Shown here in pieces: positions 1-7,234 of a DNA stretch of 13,725 bases. The notes under the pieces are model-generated. The model made no database searches. It saw only the letters and a program-made list of their open reading frames with translations, and was not told the origin of the DNA. Numbering within the stretch: the stretch's first letter is position 1; each line of letters starts with the position of its first letter. Where the stretch lies: positions 1 through 13,725 of the forward strand of contig JAFYQC010000266.1 in the NCBI GenBank assembly GCA_017547265.1. Direction: 5' to 3'. This stretch comes from Kiritimatiellia bacterium. Lineage in GTDB: Bacteria; Verrucomicrobiota; Kiritimatiellia; RFP12; UBA1067. The translations under genes and the position numbers were made by a program.

Positions 1-2
1 AC

Positions 3-971
3 GAGGACATAGCCCTCTTCAGGTCGGAAGCCCACACGATGAGCGAGATCCAGCACATCGGGATCGTTCGCAGCTACGACATCAACTGCTACGAAGGCAT
101 CTGGTACTACACGATGGAGTATGTCGACGGCTACAACTTCAACGCACTTCTCTCCAGGAAGCAGCATCTCCACGAAGCAGACTGTCTCCTGATATGCGAA
201 TCTATTGCCGTCGCCCTCGACTATGCCTGGAACAACTTCGGAGTCGTACACTGCGACATCAAGCCAGACAACATAATGATCAACACGGACGGCGTCATCA
301 AGCTTACCGACCTCGGCCTCTGCCACACGTTCCAGTACCTCAAGGACGGCATGCGCGACATTCCAGACCACGTGATGGGAACGCCTGCGTACATATCGCC
401 CGAGCAGGTCTACGGCGATGTCGAACCCGACTGCCGCGCCGACATCTACTCGCTCGCAGCATCGCTCTACCACCTCTCAACGGGCCGCATGCTCTTCCCA
501 GGGCTCGGCAACGAGGACATGATGAAGGCACATTGCGACGAGACGGCCCAGGCGAAAGACCCGAGGACATACAGGCCAGATCTTTCAGAGGGCTTCTGCC
601 AGCTTCTCGAGGCAATGCTCGTCAAAAACCGCGACTACCGGCTTCCTTCCTGGAAAGACGTCTGCGAGATGTGCCTCGCCGTAGAACAGGGAGTCTCGTT
701 TAAGCCGCGCAAGGGACCAACATCGTCTCTTCACCTCGACCTCTCCGAGCTAACGCTGGCGCAGGCAGACGACGATGAACCGTACGAAGAAACCGCAGAG
801 CTAATGCACGTCCCCGAGCCCAAGAAGCGCGTATTTCATTTCTTCAAGGGCGGCGGAAAGAGAAAGCGCGAGCCGCAGATCCAGATCGATCCGACCAGCG
901 GAAAGAAGATTCTGCGCAAGCCGAAGACAGTCAACGCCGGCTTCAAGATCAACAAGCCTATCGACTGGTAG
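3..971 (+). CDS. Ser/Thr protein kinase, PknB-like (5' end outside window)
   Basis: Eukaryotic-type Ser/Thr protein kinase, cut at its 5' end. The frame is already open at position 3. The codons before the first ATG (39) encode EDIALFRSEAHT, which matches the helix-C region with its conserved Glu (27-29), so 39 is not the true start. The Gly-rich loop and the ATP-binding Lys lie upstream of the window. Numbering from Met 39: hinge YTMEYVDGYN (24-33), catalytic loop HCDIKPDN (71-78), metal-binding DLG (91-93), activation-segment end GTPAYISPEQ (114-123), and helix F DIYSLA (135-140). The HRD arginine is Cys, but Asp73, Lys75 and Asn78 are kept, so phosphotransfer looks possible. After about residue 225 comes a basic, low-complexity tail with no membrane segment or PASTA repeats, suggesting a cytosolic kinase. 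Substrates are unknown. It is convergent with the UPF0371 gene, so the context gives no functional link. Confidence 0.93.
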   Translation, partial: EDIALFRSEAHTMSEIQHIGIVRSYDINCYEGIWYYTMEYVDGYNFNALLSRKQHLHEADCLLICESIAVALDYAWNNFGVVHCDIKPDNIMINTDGVIKLTDLGLCHTFQYLKDGMRDIPDHVMGTPAYISPEQVYGDVEPDCRADIYSLAASLYHLSTGRMLFPGLGNEDMMKAHCDETAQAKDPRTYRPDLSEGFCQLLEAMLVKNRDYRLPSWKDVCEMCLAVEQGVSFKPRKGPTSSLHLDLSELTLAQADDDEPYEETAELMHVPEPKKRVFHFFKGGGKRKREPQIQIDPTSGKKILRKPKTVNAGFKINKPIDW

Positions 972-973
972 CA

Positions 974-1001
974 GCCGGCAAAGCCGGCGGCATTAGCCGC
1001 C
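974..1001. terminator. Overlapping GC hairpins between convergent genes
   Basis: GCCGGC-AAA-GCCGGC (974-988) forms a perfect 6-bp hairpin just after the kinase stop codon (969-971). It overlaps a second perfect hairpin, GGCGGC-ATTA-GCCGCC (986-1001), whose loop holds the TAA stop of the convergent UPF0371 gene (993-995). The two are mutually exclusive folds. Neither has a U-tract, so intrinsic termination is uncertain, but the position fits a bidirectional stop or 3'-end stabiliser. Confidence 0.5.
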
Positions 1002-2510
1002 GTTGAAGAGCTGCGTCGTCGCGTAGTAGGGATCGGATGTGTAGCGACAGGCAAGGCGCCTAAGCCCCGCCTCGTCGCCGGGAGTCACCATGTGGGTCAT
1101 GTGGACTTCGCAGGTCGCAAGCTCCCCGAGCTTCTCCATCGCAAGCTGCGCGGCCGGATTAGTCGTCGCAGATATCGCTAGCGCAATCAGCGCCTCGTCG
1201 AGATTCAGCGAAGTGTAGCCACCCTTCAGGATGTCGTGCTTCATGTGCGAAATCGACTGAAGAATCGTTGGCGCAATCAAGGGGAGCCGGTCTGGAATTC
1301 CCGCGAGCTTCTTCACTGCGTTCAAGATCACTGCGGAACAGGCGTGCAACTCGTCGGAGTTGCGTCCCGTCACAATCTCGTCGTTGTGGAGCTGGAGCGC
1401 GGCCGCGGATATGATCTGCCCGCCGGCCTTTCCCTTCCCCTGCTGGCGGGCGGTCTCTGCCGCGCCGCGCGCGGCGAGCGCGACAAGCCGGTTCTCGGTC
1501 TTGAGCCCGAGCGAGTCCATAAGCATCTTAGCGCGCTCAAGCGACTCGAAGTCCGTCGCGCCCTCTATGTACAGGCACTGGTAGCGCAAGTAGCGGCGGA
1601 TGACTTCCTGCTTCGACGCCTCCTGCACGACTGCGTCGTCAACTATGCCGAAGCCGATGCGATTCACGCCCATGTCGGTCGGCGACTTGTAAGGGCACTC
1701 GCCGTTAGTCATCTTCTCCCAAATCGTCTTGAGAAGCGGATACGCGTCTACGTCGCGGTTGTAGTTGACGGCTGTCTTTCCGTACGCGGCGAGGTGGTAC
1801 GGATCGATCATGTTCTTGTCCTTGAGATCGATCGTCGCCGCTTCGTACGCGATGTTGAGCGGATGGTGGAGAGGAAGGTTCCAGACAGGGAAGCTCTCGA
1901 ACTTAGAGTACCCTGCAAGACGCCCCTGGCGGTATTCGTGGTAGATCTGGTTGAGGCACGTCGCGAACTTGCCAGAGCCGGGGCCAGGTGCCGTGACAAC
2001 GACAATCGGACGCTCGACGGGAATGAACGGATTCTTGCCGTAGCCCTGGTCCGAGACGACAGTGTCAACGTCGGCGGGATAGCCGAGTGTCTTGCCATGG
2101 AAATAGCACTTGACGCCGCGCGACTCGAGCTTCTGTCCGAACTGCTGGGCCGCAAGCTGACCCTCGTAGCGCGTCACCACGACGCCGCGCACCGTAAGTC
2201 CAAGAGACGAGAGGTCGTCGATGAGCTTAAGCGCGTCGTCGGCATAGGAAATGCCGAAGTCGGCGCGCATCTTCTTCCGCTCGATGTCGCCGGCGTAGAT
2301 GCAGAGAATGACCTCTGCCTGGTCCTTGAGCGTCTGAAGAAGCCGAAGCTTCACGTTGGGGTGGTAGCCGGGGAGGCACCTCGCGGCGTGGAAGTCGTTC
2401 ATCAACTTCCCGCCGAACTCGAGGTAGAGCCGCCCGTACTTCCCGGCGCGGCGACGAATCTCCTCGGACTGCTCTTTCAGGTACTTGTCGTTGTCAAAGC
2501 CGATTTTCAC
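993..2510 (-). CDS. UPF0371 (DUF1846) family protein
   Basis: A 505-residue protein that I recognise as UPF0371/DUF1846, a family of about 500 residues whose biochemical role I do not know. Family features are the N-terminus KIGFDNDKYLKEQSE, the EFGGKLMNDFHAARCLPGY segment (31-49) and the Gly-rich GPGSGKFATCLNQ loop (176-188), which resembles a nucleotide-binding loop but is not a classical Walker A. No signal peptide or membrane segment is seen, so it is probably cytosolic. The start is taken as GTG at 2510-2508. It has a good Shine-Dalgarno (GGAGG, 7 nt upstream), begins exactly at the family's N-terminus, and overlaps the stop of the upstream NifU-like gene as GTGA. The reading frame stays open to 2675, but that extra stretch is a shadow of the NifU gene. 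The overlap implies co-translation with the Fe-S scaffold. Confidence 0.9.
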   Translation of the reverse strand: MKIGFDNDKYLKEQSEEIRRRAGKYGRLYLEFGGKLMNDFHAARCLPGYHPNVKLRLLQTLKDQAEVILCIYAGDIERKKMRADFGISYADDALKLIDDLSSLGLTVRGVVVTRYEGQLAAQQFGQKLESRGVKCYFHGKTLGYPADVDTVVSDQGYGKNPFIPVERPIVVVTAPGPGSGKFATCLNQIYHEYRQGRLAGYSKFESFPVWNLPLHHPLNIAYEAATIDLKDKNMIDPYHLAAYGKTAVNYNRDVDAYPLLKTIWEKMTNGECPYKSPTDMGVNRIGFGIVDDAVVQEASKQEVIRRYLRYQCLYIEGATDFESLERAKMLMDSLGLKTENRLVALAARGAAETARQQGKGKAGGQIISAAALQLHNDEIVTGRNSDELHACSAVILNAVKKLAGIPDRLPLIAPTILQSISHMKHDILKGGYTSLNLDEALIALAISATTNPAAQLAMEKLGELATCEVHMTHMVTPGDEAGLRRLACRYTSDPYYATTQLFNGG

Positions 2511-3079
2511 TTTGCGCCTCCGTGGATTTCGTCGAGAATCGCCTGGATCTTGCCCTTGCAGCGTCCGCAGCCACCGCCGGCCTTCGTGTAGTTCGTGACT
2601 TCCTCTACCGAAGTGAGCTGGTTCTCTGTTATCACGCGACGAACCTCGTTCTCGGAGACGTTGTAGCAAGTGCAAAGAACCGTGTCCTCGAGGTTGCGGT
2701 CGGTGTTCTTGCCCGTCTCATAGTTCTTGATCGCCGCCTCCATCGCCTCGCGACCCATTACGGAGCAGTGCATCTTCTGCGGCGGAAGTCCGCCGAGGTA
2801 GTCGGCTATCTGCTGGTTCGTGATCTTCTTCGCCTCGTCAAGCGTCTTTCCGATCACCATCTCGGTCAGGGCCGAGGAGCTTGCAATCGCGCTCGCGCAC
2901 CCGAAAGTCTGAAACTTCGCCTCCGCGATCTTTCCGTCGGGCCCGAGTTTGAACTGGAACTGGAGGGCGTCTCCGCAAGCAAGCGACCCAACTGTCGCCG
3001 TTCCATCAGGGTTGTCGATCTTGCCCACGTTCCGGGGGTTCCGGAAGTGGTCCATCATCTTCTCAGAGTAATTCCACAT
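2507..3079 (-). CDS. NifU-like Fe-S cluster scaffold (IscU domain + BFD-type [2Fe-2S] domain)
   Basis: A 190-residue two-domain scaffold for Fe-S cluster assembly. Residues 1 to about 125 are an IscU/NifU-N domain. They start with the typical YSEKMMDHFRNPRNVG and carry the three cluster-ligand cysteines: Cys35 (LACGD), Cys61 (FGCASAIASSS) and Cys105 (KMHCSVMG). Residues 132-186 are a BFD-like [2Fe-2S] domain with Cys136 and Cys138 (CTC) and Cys171 and Cys174 (GCGRC). The C-terminal Nfu domain of nitrogenase NifU is absent, so this is the shorter form common in anaerobes, where it works with a NifS/IscS-type cysteine desulfurase (none in the window). The ATG at 3079-3077 starts the family sequence; its Shine-Dalgarno is weak. 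The frame is open far upstream, but that overlaps thiC. It has its own promoter and is coupled to UPF0371. Confidence 0.93.
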   Translation of the reverse strand: MWNYSEKMMDHFRNPRNVGKIDNPDGTATVGSLACGDALQFQFKLGPDGKIAEAKFQTFGCASAIASSSALTEMVIGKTLDEAKKITNQQIADYLGGLPPQKMHCSVMGREAMEAAIKNYETGKNTDRNLEDTVLCTCYNVSENEVRRVITENQLTSVEEVTNYTKAGGGCGRCKGKIQAILDEIHGGAK

Positions 3080-3124
3080 CGCCGTTCGACTTTCGTAAAG
3101 AGTGCTGTCCTTGAACGGGGTACT

Positions 3125-3133
3125 ATTATACCA
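3125..3133 (-). promoter_or_regulatory. Extended -10 promoter for nifU-like/UPF0371
   Basis: The minus strand reads TGG-TATAAT: a perfect -10 with the extended TGn motif, in the 79-bp gap between thiC and the NifU-like gene. No convincing -35 is visible. The expected transcription start is about 3118, giving a leader of about 40 nt. This separates the two-gene unit from the thiamine operon, although no terminator is visible after thiC, so read-through is possible. Confidence 0.6.
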
Positions 3134-3158
3134 AATTCCGGACAGGGCTGGTAGTCTC

Positions 3159-4463
3159 TCAAAGCTCCGCGGCGAGTTTCTTGATGCGGCGCGACGTGCG
3201 GACGGCGCAGAACTGCTTGCCACACATCGAGCAGTGGTCGTCGCCATGCGCCTCATCGGTAAAGGCACGCGTCTTGAGCCAACGCTCCTTCGCCCGCTTC
3301 GGGTCGAGGCATATCTCGAACTGGCGATCCCAGTCAACTGCCGCGCGTGCATCTGACATCGCGTCATCGCGCTCGCGGGCATGTGGAAGTCCGCGAGCGA
3401 CATCACCCGCATGTGCGGCAATCTTGTAGGCGATGCAGCCCTGGTGCACTTCCTCGGCGTCTGGAAGCCCAAGGTGCTCGGCAGGCGTCACATAGCAGAG
3501 AAGCGACGCGCCGTAGGTAGCGGCCGCTGTCGCGCCGATTGCGGAAACGATATGGTCATAGCCGGGCGCGATGTCGGTGACAACTGGCCCAAGCACGTAG
3601 AAAGGCGCATTCTTGCAGACGTCCTGCTGACGCTCCATGTTCATCTGTATCTGGTTGAATGGAACGTGTCCAGGCCCTTCCACCATCACCTGTACGCCGC
3701 GCTCGCGGCAGCGGTCGACGAGCTCGCCAAGTACATCAAGCTCGCCGAACTGCGCGGCGTCCGAGGCGTCCGCAAGGCAACCAGGTCTCAAGCCGTCGCC
3801 GAGCGAAACGGTGACATCGTGCTCCGCGAGGATATCCATCACTTCGTCCCAGTGCGTGTAAAGCGGATTCTCCGCCTTGTTCTCCATCATCCATTCCGCC
3901 ATGATAGCGCCACCGCGAGAGACGATGCCCATCTTGCGCTTCATCGCGTTCGGAATGTGCCTGAGAAGAAGCCCTGCGTGAAGCGTCATGAAATCGACGC
4001 CTTGTTCGGCCTGGCGACGAATGACGCCGATGAGAAACTTGGGGTCCATCTTCGGAATGTCACCAAGAAGCGAAATCGTCTCGTAGATCGGCACGGTGCC
4101 AAGCGGCTTTGGGCTCGCGTCGAGCATTCCCTGGCGGATGCCCGCGATCTCATCCTCCGATGACGCGACGGAAAGATCCATCACGAAATCGGCGCCGGCA
4201 TCGAGAGCAACTTTCAGCTTCTCAAGCTCGTCGCCCTTCCCAGAGTGCGTTACGCTGCGGCCGAGGTTCGCATTGATCTTCGTCGTGAACATGCGCCCCA
4301 CGCCGACAGGGACGGCGTTCTTGTGGTGGATGTTTAGCGGAATCACCGCCTCGCCCGACGCGACCGCCGCGCGAACAGCCTCCGCGTCAAGCCCCTCGTC
4401 CTTTGCGACCTCACGCATAGCGTCGGTCACAATGCCCTTCCTCGCCGCCTCAAGTTGTGTCAT
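3159..4463 (-). CDS. thiC: Phosphomethylpyrimidine synthase ThiC
   Basis: A 434-residue radical-SAM enzyme that rearranges aminoimidazole ribotide into 4-amino-5-hydroxymethyl-2-methylpyrimidine phosphate (HMP-P), the pyrimidine half of thiamine. Supporting motifs are IPLNIHHKN (41-49), FMTLHAG (158-164), SLGDGLRPGC (220-229), VEGPGHVPFN (261-270) and DIAPGYDHI (297-305). The C-terminal cluster motif is CSMCGKQFC, CX2CX4C, with Cys411, Cys414 and Cys419. It is the short form that lacks the extra N-terminal domain of the roughly 630-residue E. coli enzyme. The ATG (4463-4461) has an AGGAG Shine-Dalgarno 7-8 nt upstream. It is the last thi gene of the operon and is separated from thiH by a 196-bp inverted-repeat element with no visible promoter, so it probably relies on read-through from the thiS promoter. 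Confidence 0.98.
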   Translation of the reverse strand: MTQLEAARKGIVTDAMREVAKDEGLDAEAVRAAVASGEAVIPLNIHHKNAVPVGVGRMFTTKINANLGRSVTHSGKGDELEKLKVALDAGADFVMDLSVASSEDEIAGIRQGMLDASPKPLGTVPIYETISLLGDIPKMDPKFLIGVIRRQAEQGVDFMTLHAGLLLRHIPNAMKRKMGIVSRGGAIMAEWMMENKAENPLYTHWDEVMDILAEHDVTVSLGDGLRPGCLADASDAAQFGELDVLGELVDRCRERGVQVMVEGPGHVPFNQIQMNMERQQDVCKNAPFYVLGPVVTDIAPGYDHIVSAIGATAAATYGASLLCYVTPAEHLGLPDAEEVHQGCIAYKIAAHAGDVARGLPHARERDDAMSDARAAVDWDRQFEICLDPKRAKERWLKTRAFTDEAHGDDHCSMCGKQFCAVRTSRRIKKLAAEL

Positions 4464-4486
4464 ATCGATTTCTCCTGTTTATTTTA

Positions 4487-4682
4487 AACTCCGAGCGTTA
4501 TCGCTCTCGCTACCGCTTCGCTGTTTCACATTCGTGAACGGTGCCATTTGAGCACCTTACTCTAATGTAATCTGGGTCTGGGGCTGCGCCCCAGATATGA
4601 AGCCCAAACCTCGCTGCAATTGCAAAACCGTTGTTAATTGCGAAGCGGCGGAGCGGTAGCGAGAGCCCAAACGATCGGAGTT
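4487..4682. repeat. Inverted-repeat element, copy 1 (thiH-thiC spacer)
   Basis: A 196-bp element fills nearly the whole thiH-thiC gap. Its ends are near-perfect inverted repeats about 35 bp long, 30 of 35 matching: AACTCCGAGCGTT then GCTCTCGCTACCGCTTCGC on the left, and AACTCCGATCGTT then GCTCTCGCTACCGCTCCGC read from the right. Inside are three perfect small hairpins: TTCAC-ATTC-GTGAA (4524-4537), GGTGC-7 nt-GCACC (4540-4556) and TCTGGGGC-TGC-GCCCCAGA (4577-4595). The AATTGC pairing at about 4616-4642 could form a fourth. No transposase, credible ORF or clear target duplication is seen. The same ends recur at 9518-9777. It ends 6 bp from the thiH stop and is transcribed inside the operon, so it would fold in the mRNA. 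A MITE-like or REP-like dispersed repeat is the simplest reading. Confidence 0.85.
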
Positions 4683-4688
4683 CATCTC

Positions 4689-5801
4689 TCATATCCTATT
4701 ATCCCAGTTTTTGAATACGACTTCCTGGCCGTTCGCCTTGATCGCGTCGTAGACTTCCTTCGGTGCTCGCCTGTCGGTGAGCGTGAACTGCGCGACATCC
4801 GCCGCATGCTCCTTCTCGAGCACCGCATATCCGCCAGGCGTCACGCGCGAGCCAGCGCTCATGTTGTCAGCCGCGACCTGCACGATGTAGTCGCGAAACT
4901 TCGGAGCCTCGCGCGTCGAGACCGTCATGCAGCACTGCGGGAAGCATATCCTGAATGCGAGCATCATCAAGTCGACGTCGCGCTCGTCGACTTCGCACGG
5001 CGGCACAAACCCACCGTCGACGCGGCAAAAGCGCGGAAACGCGAATTGCACTTTCGACTCGTAGCACTCCTTCATCAAGTAGAGCGCGTGCGCGGCGAGA
5101 CTCGCCGCCTCCCTGCGCCACGGCGTAAGCCCGAGGAGAAACGCGCACCCGAGGATGCGAAAGCCCGCGCGTCCTGCGCGAAGCTGCGTCCAGAGACGCC
5201 ATTCATAGTCGGACTTCGGCCCTGCCGGATGGAAGAATTTGTAGCGCTCCTGATCGTATGTCTCCTGGAAGCACGTGAGCGACTCGAACCCCGCCTCGAA
5301 CATCGCCCTGTACCCTTCTTCGGTCTGTGGCGCGACTTCCAAGGAGAGGTTCGAAAACATCGGCTTCAAAAGACGCGCGACGTCGCAAAAATGCTCGATT
5401 GAATTTACCTTCGGGTCTTCGCCCGCGACTATGAGGAGATTGTCGATTCCGCTCGCGCGTATCGCCTCGGCCTCAACCTTGATTTCGTCAAGTGTCAGAT
5501 TGCGCCTTACCGTTCCTGTGTGTTCGCGGCGGAAGTCGCAGTACTTGCAGTGGTTGACGCATGTGTTGCCGATATAGAGAGGCGCATAGACGCTCACGGT
5601 CTTGCCATAGTACTTGATTCTCGCGAGACGCGCCTTGACGCGCATCTCGTCCATAAACGGATACGCCGCAGGCGAAATTAAATTAAGCAAGTCGAACCAG
5701 TCGTGTCTCTCTTTCGCAAGCGACGCCTTCACCATCTCAGGCGTCACCTTCGAGAAGTATTCATCGACCTGTTCGGCCGTGTATTTCAACAATGGAAACA
5801 T
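4689..5801 (-). CDS. thiH: 2-iminoacetate synthase ThiH (tyrosine lyase)
   Basis: A 370-residue radical-SAM tyrosine lyase. It cleaves tyrosine to p-cresol and dehydroglycine, the glycine-imine substrate that ThiG uses for thiazole synthesis. The cluster motif CVNHCKYC (CX3CX2C; Cys81, Cys85, Cys88) follows IGNT. The first 75 residues match the family (DLLNLISPAAYPFMDEM) and the tail VFKNWDNRI is typical. ATG 5801-5799 is chosen because it begins the family sequence, has GAGG 6 nt upstream, and lies 7 bp after the thiG stop. The open frame up to 5915 only overlaps thiG. Use of ThiH rather than the oxygen-dependent glycine oxidase ThiO fits an anaerobic lifestyle and makes the pathway dependent on Fe-S clusters. 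Confidence 0.96.
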   Translation of the reverse strand: MFPLLKYTAEQVDEYFSKVTPEMVKASLAKERHDWFDLLNLISPAAYPFMDEMRVKARLARIKYYGKTVSVYAPLYIGNTCVNHCKYCDFRREHTGTVRRNLTLDEIKVEAEAIRASGIDNLLIVAGEDPKVNSIEHFCDVARLLKPMFSNLSLEVAPQTEEGYRAMFEAGFESLTCFQETYDQERYKFFHPAGPKSDYEWRLWTQLRAGRAGFRILGCAFLLGLTPWRREAASLAAHALYLMKECYESKVQFAFPRFCRVDGGFVPPCEVDERDVDLMMLAFRICFPQCCMTVSTREAPKFRDYIVQVAADNMSAGSRVTPGGYAVLEKEHAADVAQFTLTDRRAPKEVYDAIKANGQEVVFKNWDNRI

Positions 5802-5808
5802 CGCCGCC

Positions 5809-6573
5809 TCACTTGAATATGTCCATCGGGCTCGTTGCGCTTGCCGTCGTACGAGAGGACGGCGGACCGGCCTTGAGCGCGATTTCGGCGGCGCGGACAG
5901 CCATGCCGAAAGCACGAGCCATCTCGACGGGATCGTCTGCCGCCGCTACTGCCGTGTTCGCAAGAACCGCGTCCGCGCCAAGTTCAATCGCCTCTGCGGC
6001 GTGCGAAGGAAGCCCGATGCCGGCATCGACGACGACCGGCACGTGGCTCTGCTCCACGATGATCTCGATCATGTCGCGCGTGCGGATTCCGCGATTGGAA
6101 CCGATGGGGCTTCCAAGCGGCATCACCGCCGCAGCGCCTGCGTCTTCGCAGTGGCGCGCGAGGACTGGATCGGCGTTGATGTAGGGAAGAACAACCATTC
6201 CAAGCTTAGCACATTCCTTCACCGCCTCGAGGGTTTCAACAGGGTCGGGCAGGAGGTACCGCGCATCGGGATGGACCTCGATCTTGATCCAGTTGTAGCC
6301 AGCGGCCTTGCCGAGCTTTGCGATCCTGACCGCCTCGGCCGCGTTGCGCGCGCCGGAAGTGTTGAGCATCACCTCGACCTTCGAGCGGTCGATCACGCCC
6401 AAGATATCGTCGTGCGCCGCATCGTCTTCGTGGACGCGCGTGAGCGCAGTCGTAACGAGTTCCGTTCCGCTCGCATCGATTGCGGCCTTAAGAAGCTCGC
6501 CAGACGCGAACTTGCCCGTTCCAAGGAAAAAGCGGCTTGTAAACTTCTTGCCACCAATAACCAATTCTTTCAT
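5809..6573 (-). CDS. thiG: Thiazole synthase ThiG
   Basis: A 254-residue TIM-barrel enzyme that joins 1-deoxy-D-xylulose 5-phosphate, dehydroglycine and sulfur from ThiS thiocarboxylate into the thiazole phosphate moiety of thiamine. The Schiff-base lysine is Lys97 in NWIKIEVHPD. Other family motifs are FFLGTGKF (15-22), NTSG (71-74), MPLGSPIGSNRG (151-162) and VVDAGIGLPSHA (181-192), and length is normal. The ATG (6573-6571) has an AAGGAAA Shine-Dalgarno 8 nt upstream. It is followed 7 bp later by thiH, consistent with the ThiG-ThiH complex. It is separated from thiF by 63 bp that hold a short CGCAGAG repeat. Confidence 0.98.
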   Translation of the reverse strand: MKELVIGGKKFTSRFFLGTGKFASGELLKAAIDASGTELVTTALTRVHEDDAAHDDILGVIDRSKVEVMLNTSGARNAAEAVRIAKLGKAAGYNWIKIEVHPDARYLLPDPVETLEAVKECAKLGMVVLPYINADPVLARHCEDAGAAAVMPLGSPIGSNRGIRTRDMIEIIVEQSHVPVVVDAGIGLPSHAAEAIELGADAVLANTAVAAADDPVEMARAFGMAVRAAEIALKAGPPSSRTTASATSPMDIFK

Positions 6574-6606
6574 ATTTTCTTTCCTTTCAAATTCGATCTA
6601 TTGTTT

Positions 6607-6636
6607 TTAACGCAGAGGCGCAGAGAACGCGGAGTT
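6607..6636. repeat. Short CGCAGAG tandem motif
   Basis: Between thiF and thiG the plus strand carries CGCAGAGG, CGCAGAGAA and CGCGGAG in direct succession (6611-6634), three imperfect copies of an 8-9 bp unit after a T-rich run. It directly abuts the thiF stop codon. From memory, similar strings (cgcagaggcgcagagaacgc, and the ccacagagacacagag variant) occur between genes in many unrelated bacteria, so it may be a dispersed repeat. No function is assigned. Confidence 0.55.
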
Positions 6637-7233
6637 TTACAGTTCCTTTCCCAGCAAGAGCGCGACGACGCTGTTGGCCTGCATCGCCGCGGCGATTCCG
6701 ACGCGGGGCGAGGCAGGCGCGGCATTTGCGCCGACCGCCGTCTCTCCGTCTCCGATGGCGACTATGTTGCCCATCTTCTTGACTCTCATCTCATTCGAGC
6801 GCCCCCAGCCGGCAAGACCGCTCGCCGTTACGAGCTTCTTGCCAGAAGAAGCGAAAGACGAGACAAGCATAACCTTCGCGTCGACAACATCGAACGCCTC
6901 GACGACAATGTCGCAGTCTCCAAATATCTCTTTCACGGACACCGCGTCGAGCTTCGCGTCTACGGCGCGAATGTCGGCATCTGGGTCTATCCTGAGAAGG
7001 TTATCCTTTAACGCCTCGACTTTTTTTCGCCCAAGCTGGTCGCGGAAGAAAAACTGCCTGTTGAGATTCGATTCGTTTACAACGTCGAAATCCACGACAG
7101 TGAGATGCTTTACTCCAGCGCGGACAAGATGCATCGCGCAATTGGAGCCAAGCCCGCCAACGCCCGCGATCCCGACACGCGCCGACTCAAGCACGGCGCG
7201 TTCCTCGGGAGTGAGATAGGTATTTGCCGACAT
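6637..7233 (-). CDS. thiF: ThiS adenylyltransferase ThiF (short, family-2 type)
   Basis: A 198-residue E1-like enzyme that adenylates the C-terminal glycine of ThiS so that it can accept sulfur. The nucleotide-binding motif GVGGLGS is at 24-30. The VVDFDVVNESNLNRQFF stretch (46-62) carries the Asp, Asn and Arg residues typical of ThiF/MoeB/E1 adenylation sites. The protein is shorter than E. coli ThiF (about 250 residues). It lacks zinc-binding CXXC pairs and the late cysteine that forms the ThiF-ThiS acyl disulfide, matching the short anaerobe-type ThiF group. The ATG (7233-7231) lies 1 bp after the thiS stop, with a G-run in the thiS tail as Shine-Dalgarno, so the two are translationally coupled. 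Confidence 0.94.
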   Translation of the reverse strand: MSANTYLTPEERAVLESARVGIAGVGGLGSNCAMHLVRAGVKHLTVVDFDVVNESNLNRQFFFRDQLGRKKVEALKDNLLRIDPDADIRAVDAKLDAVSVKEIFGDCDIVVEAFDVVDAKVMLVSSFASSGKKLVTASGLAGWGRSNEMRVKKMGNIVAIGDGETAVGANAAPASPRVGIAAAMQANSVVALLLGKEL

Positions 7234-7234
7234 C

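Noticed and set aside
1236..2591. Long plus-strand open frame of 451 codons
   Set aside because: It is a shadow opposite the UPF0371 gene, whose protein has clear family motifs. The plus-strand product is Arg/Val/Leu-rich with no recognisable domain. Such frames are common in GC-rich DNA.
2511..2675. N-terminal extension of UPF0371 to an ATG at 2675
   Set aside because: The extension translates the NifU BFD domain out of frame. The GTG at 2510 starts at the family's N-terminus with an ideal ribosome site.
4487..4682. Intrinsic terminator after thiH
   Set aside because: The GC hairpin TCTGGGGC-TGC-GCCCCAGA has no following U-tract on the minus strand, and thiC downstream has no visible promoter, so full termination there would be self-defeating.
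4510..4692. 60-codon minus-strand frame inside repeat copy 1
   Set aside because: It reads through the inverted ends and hairpins, has no family resemblance, and overlaps the thiH stop; it is not supported as a gene.
5614..7011. Plus-strand open frame of 465 codons
   Set aside because: It lies antisense to thiH, thiG and thiF, which are all well identified. Its composition is that of a reverse-complement shadow.
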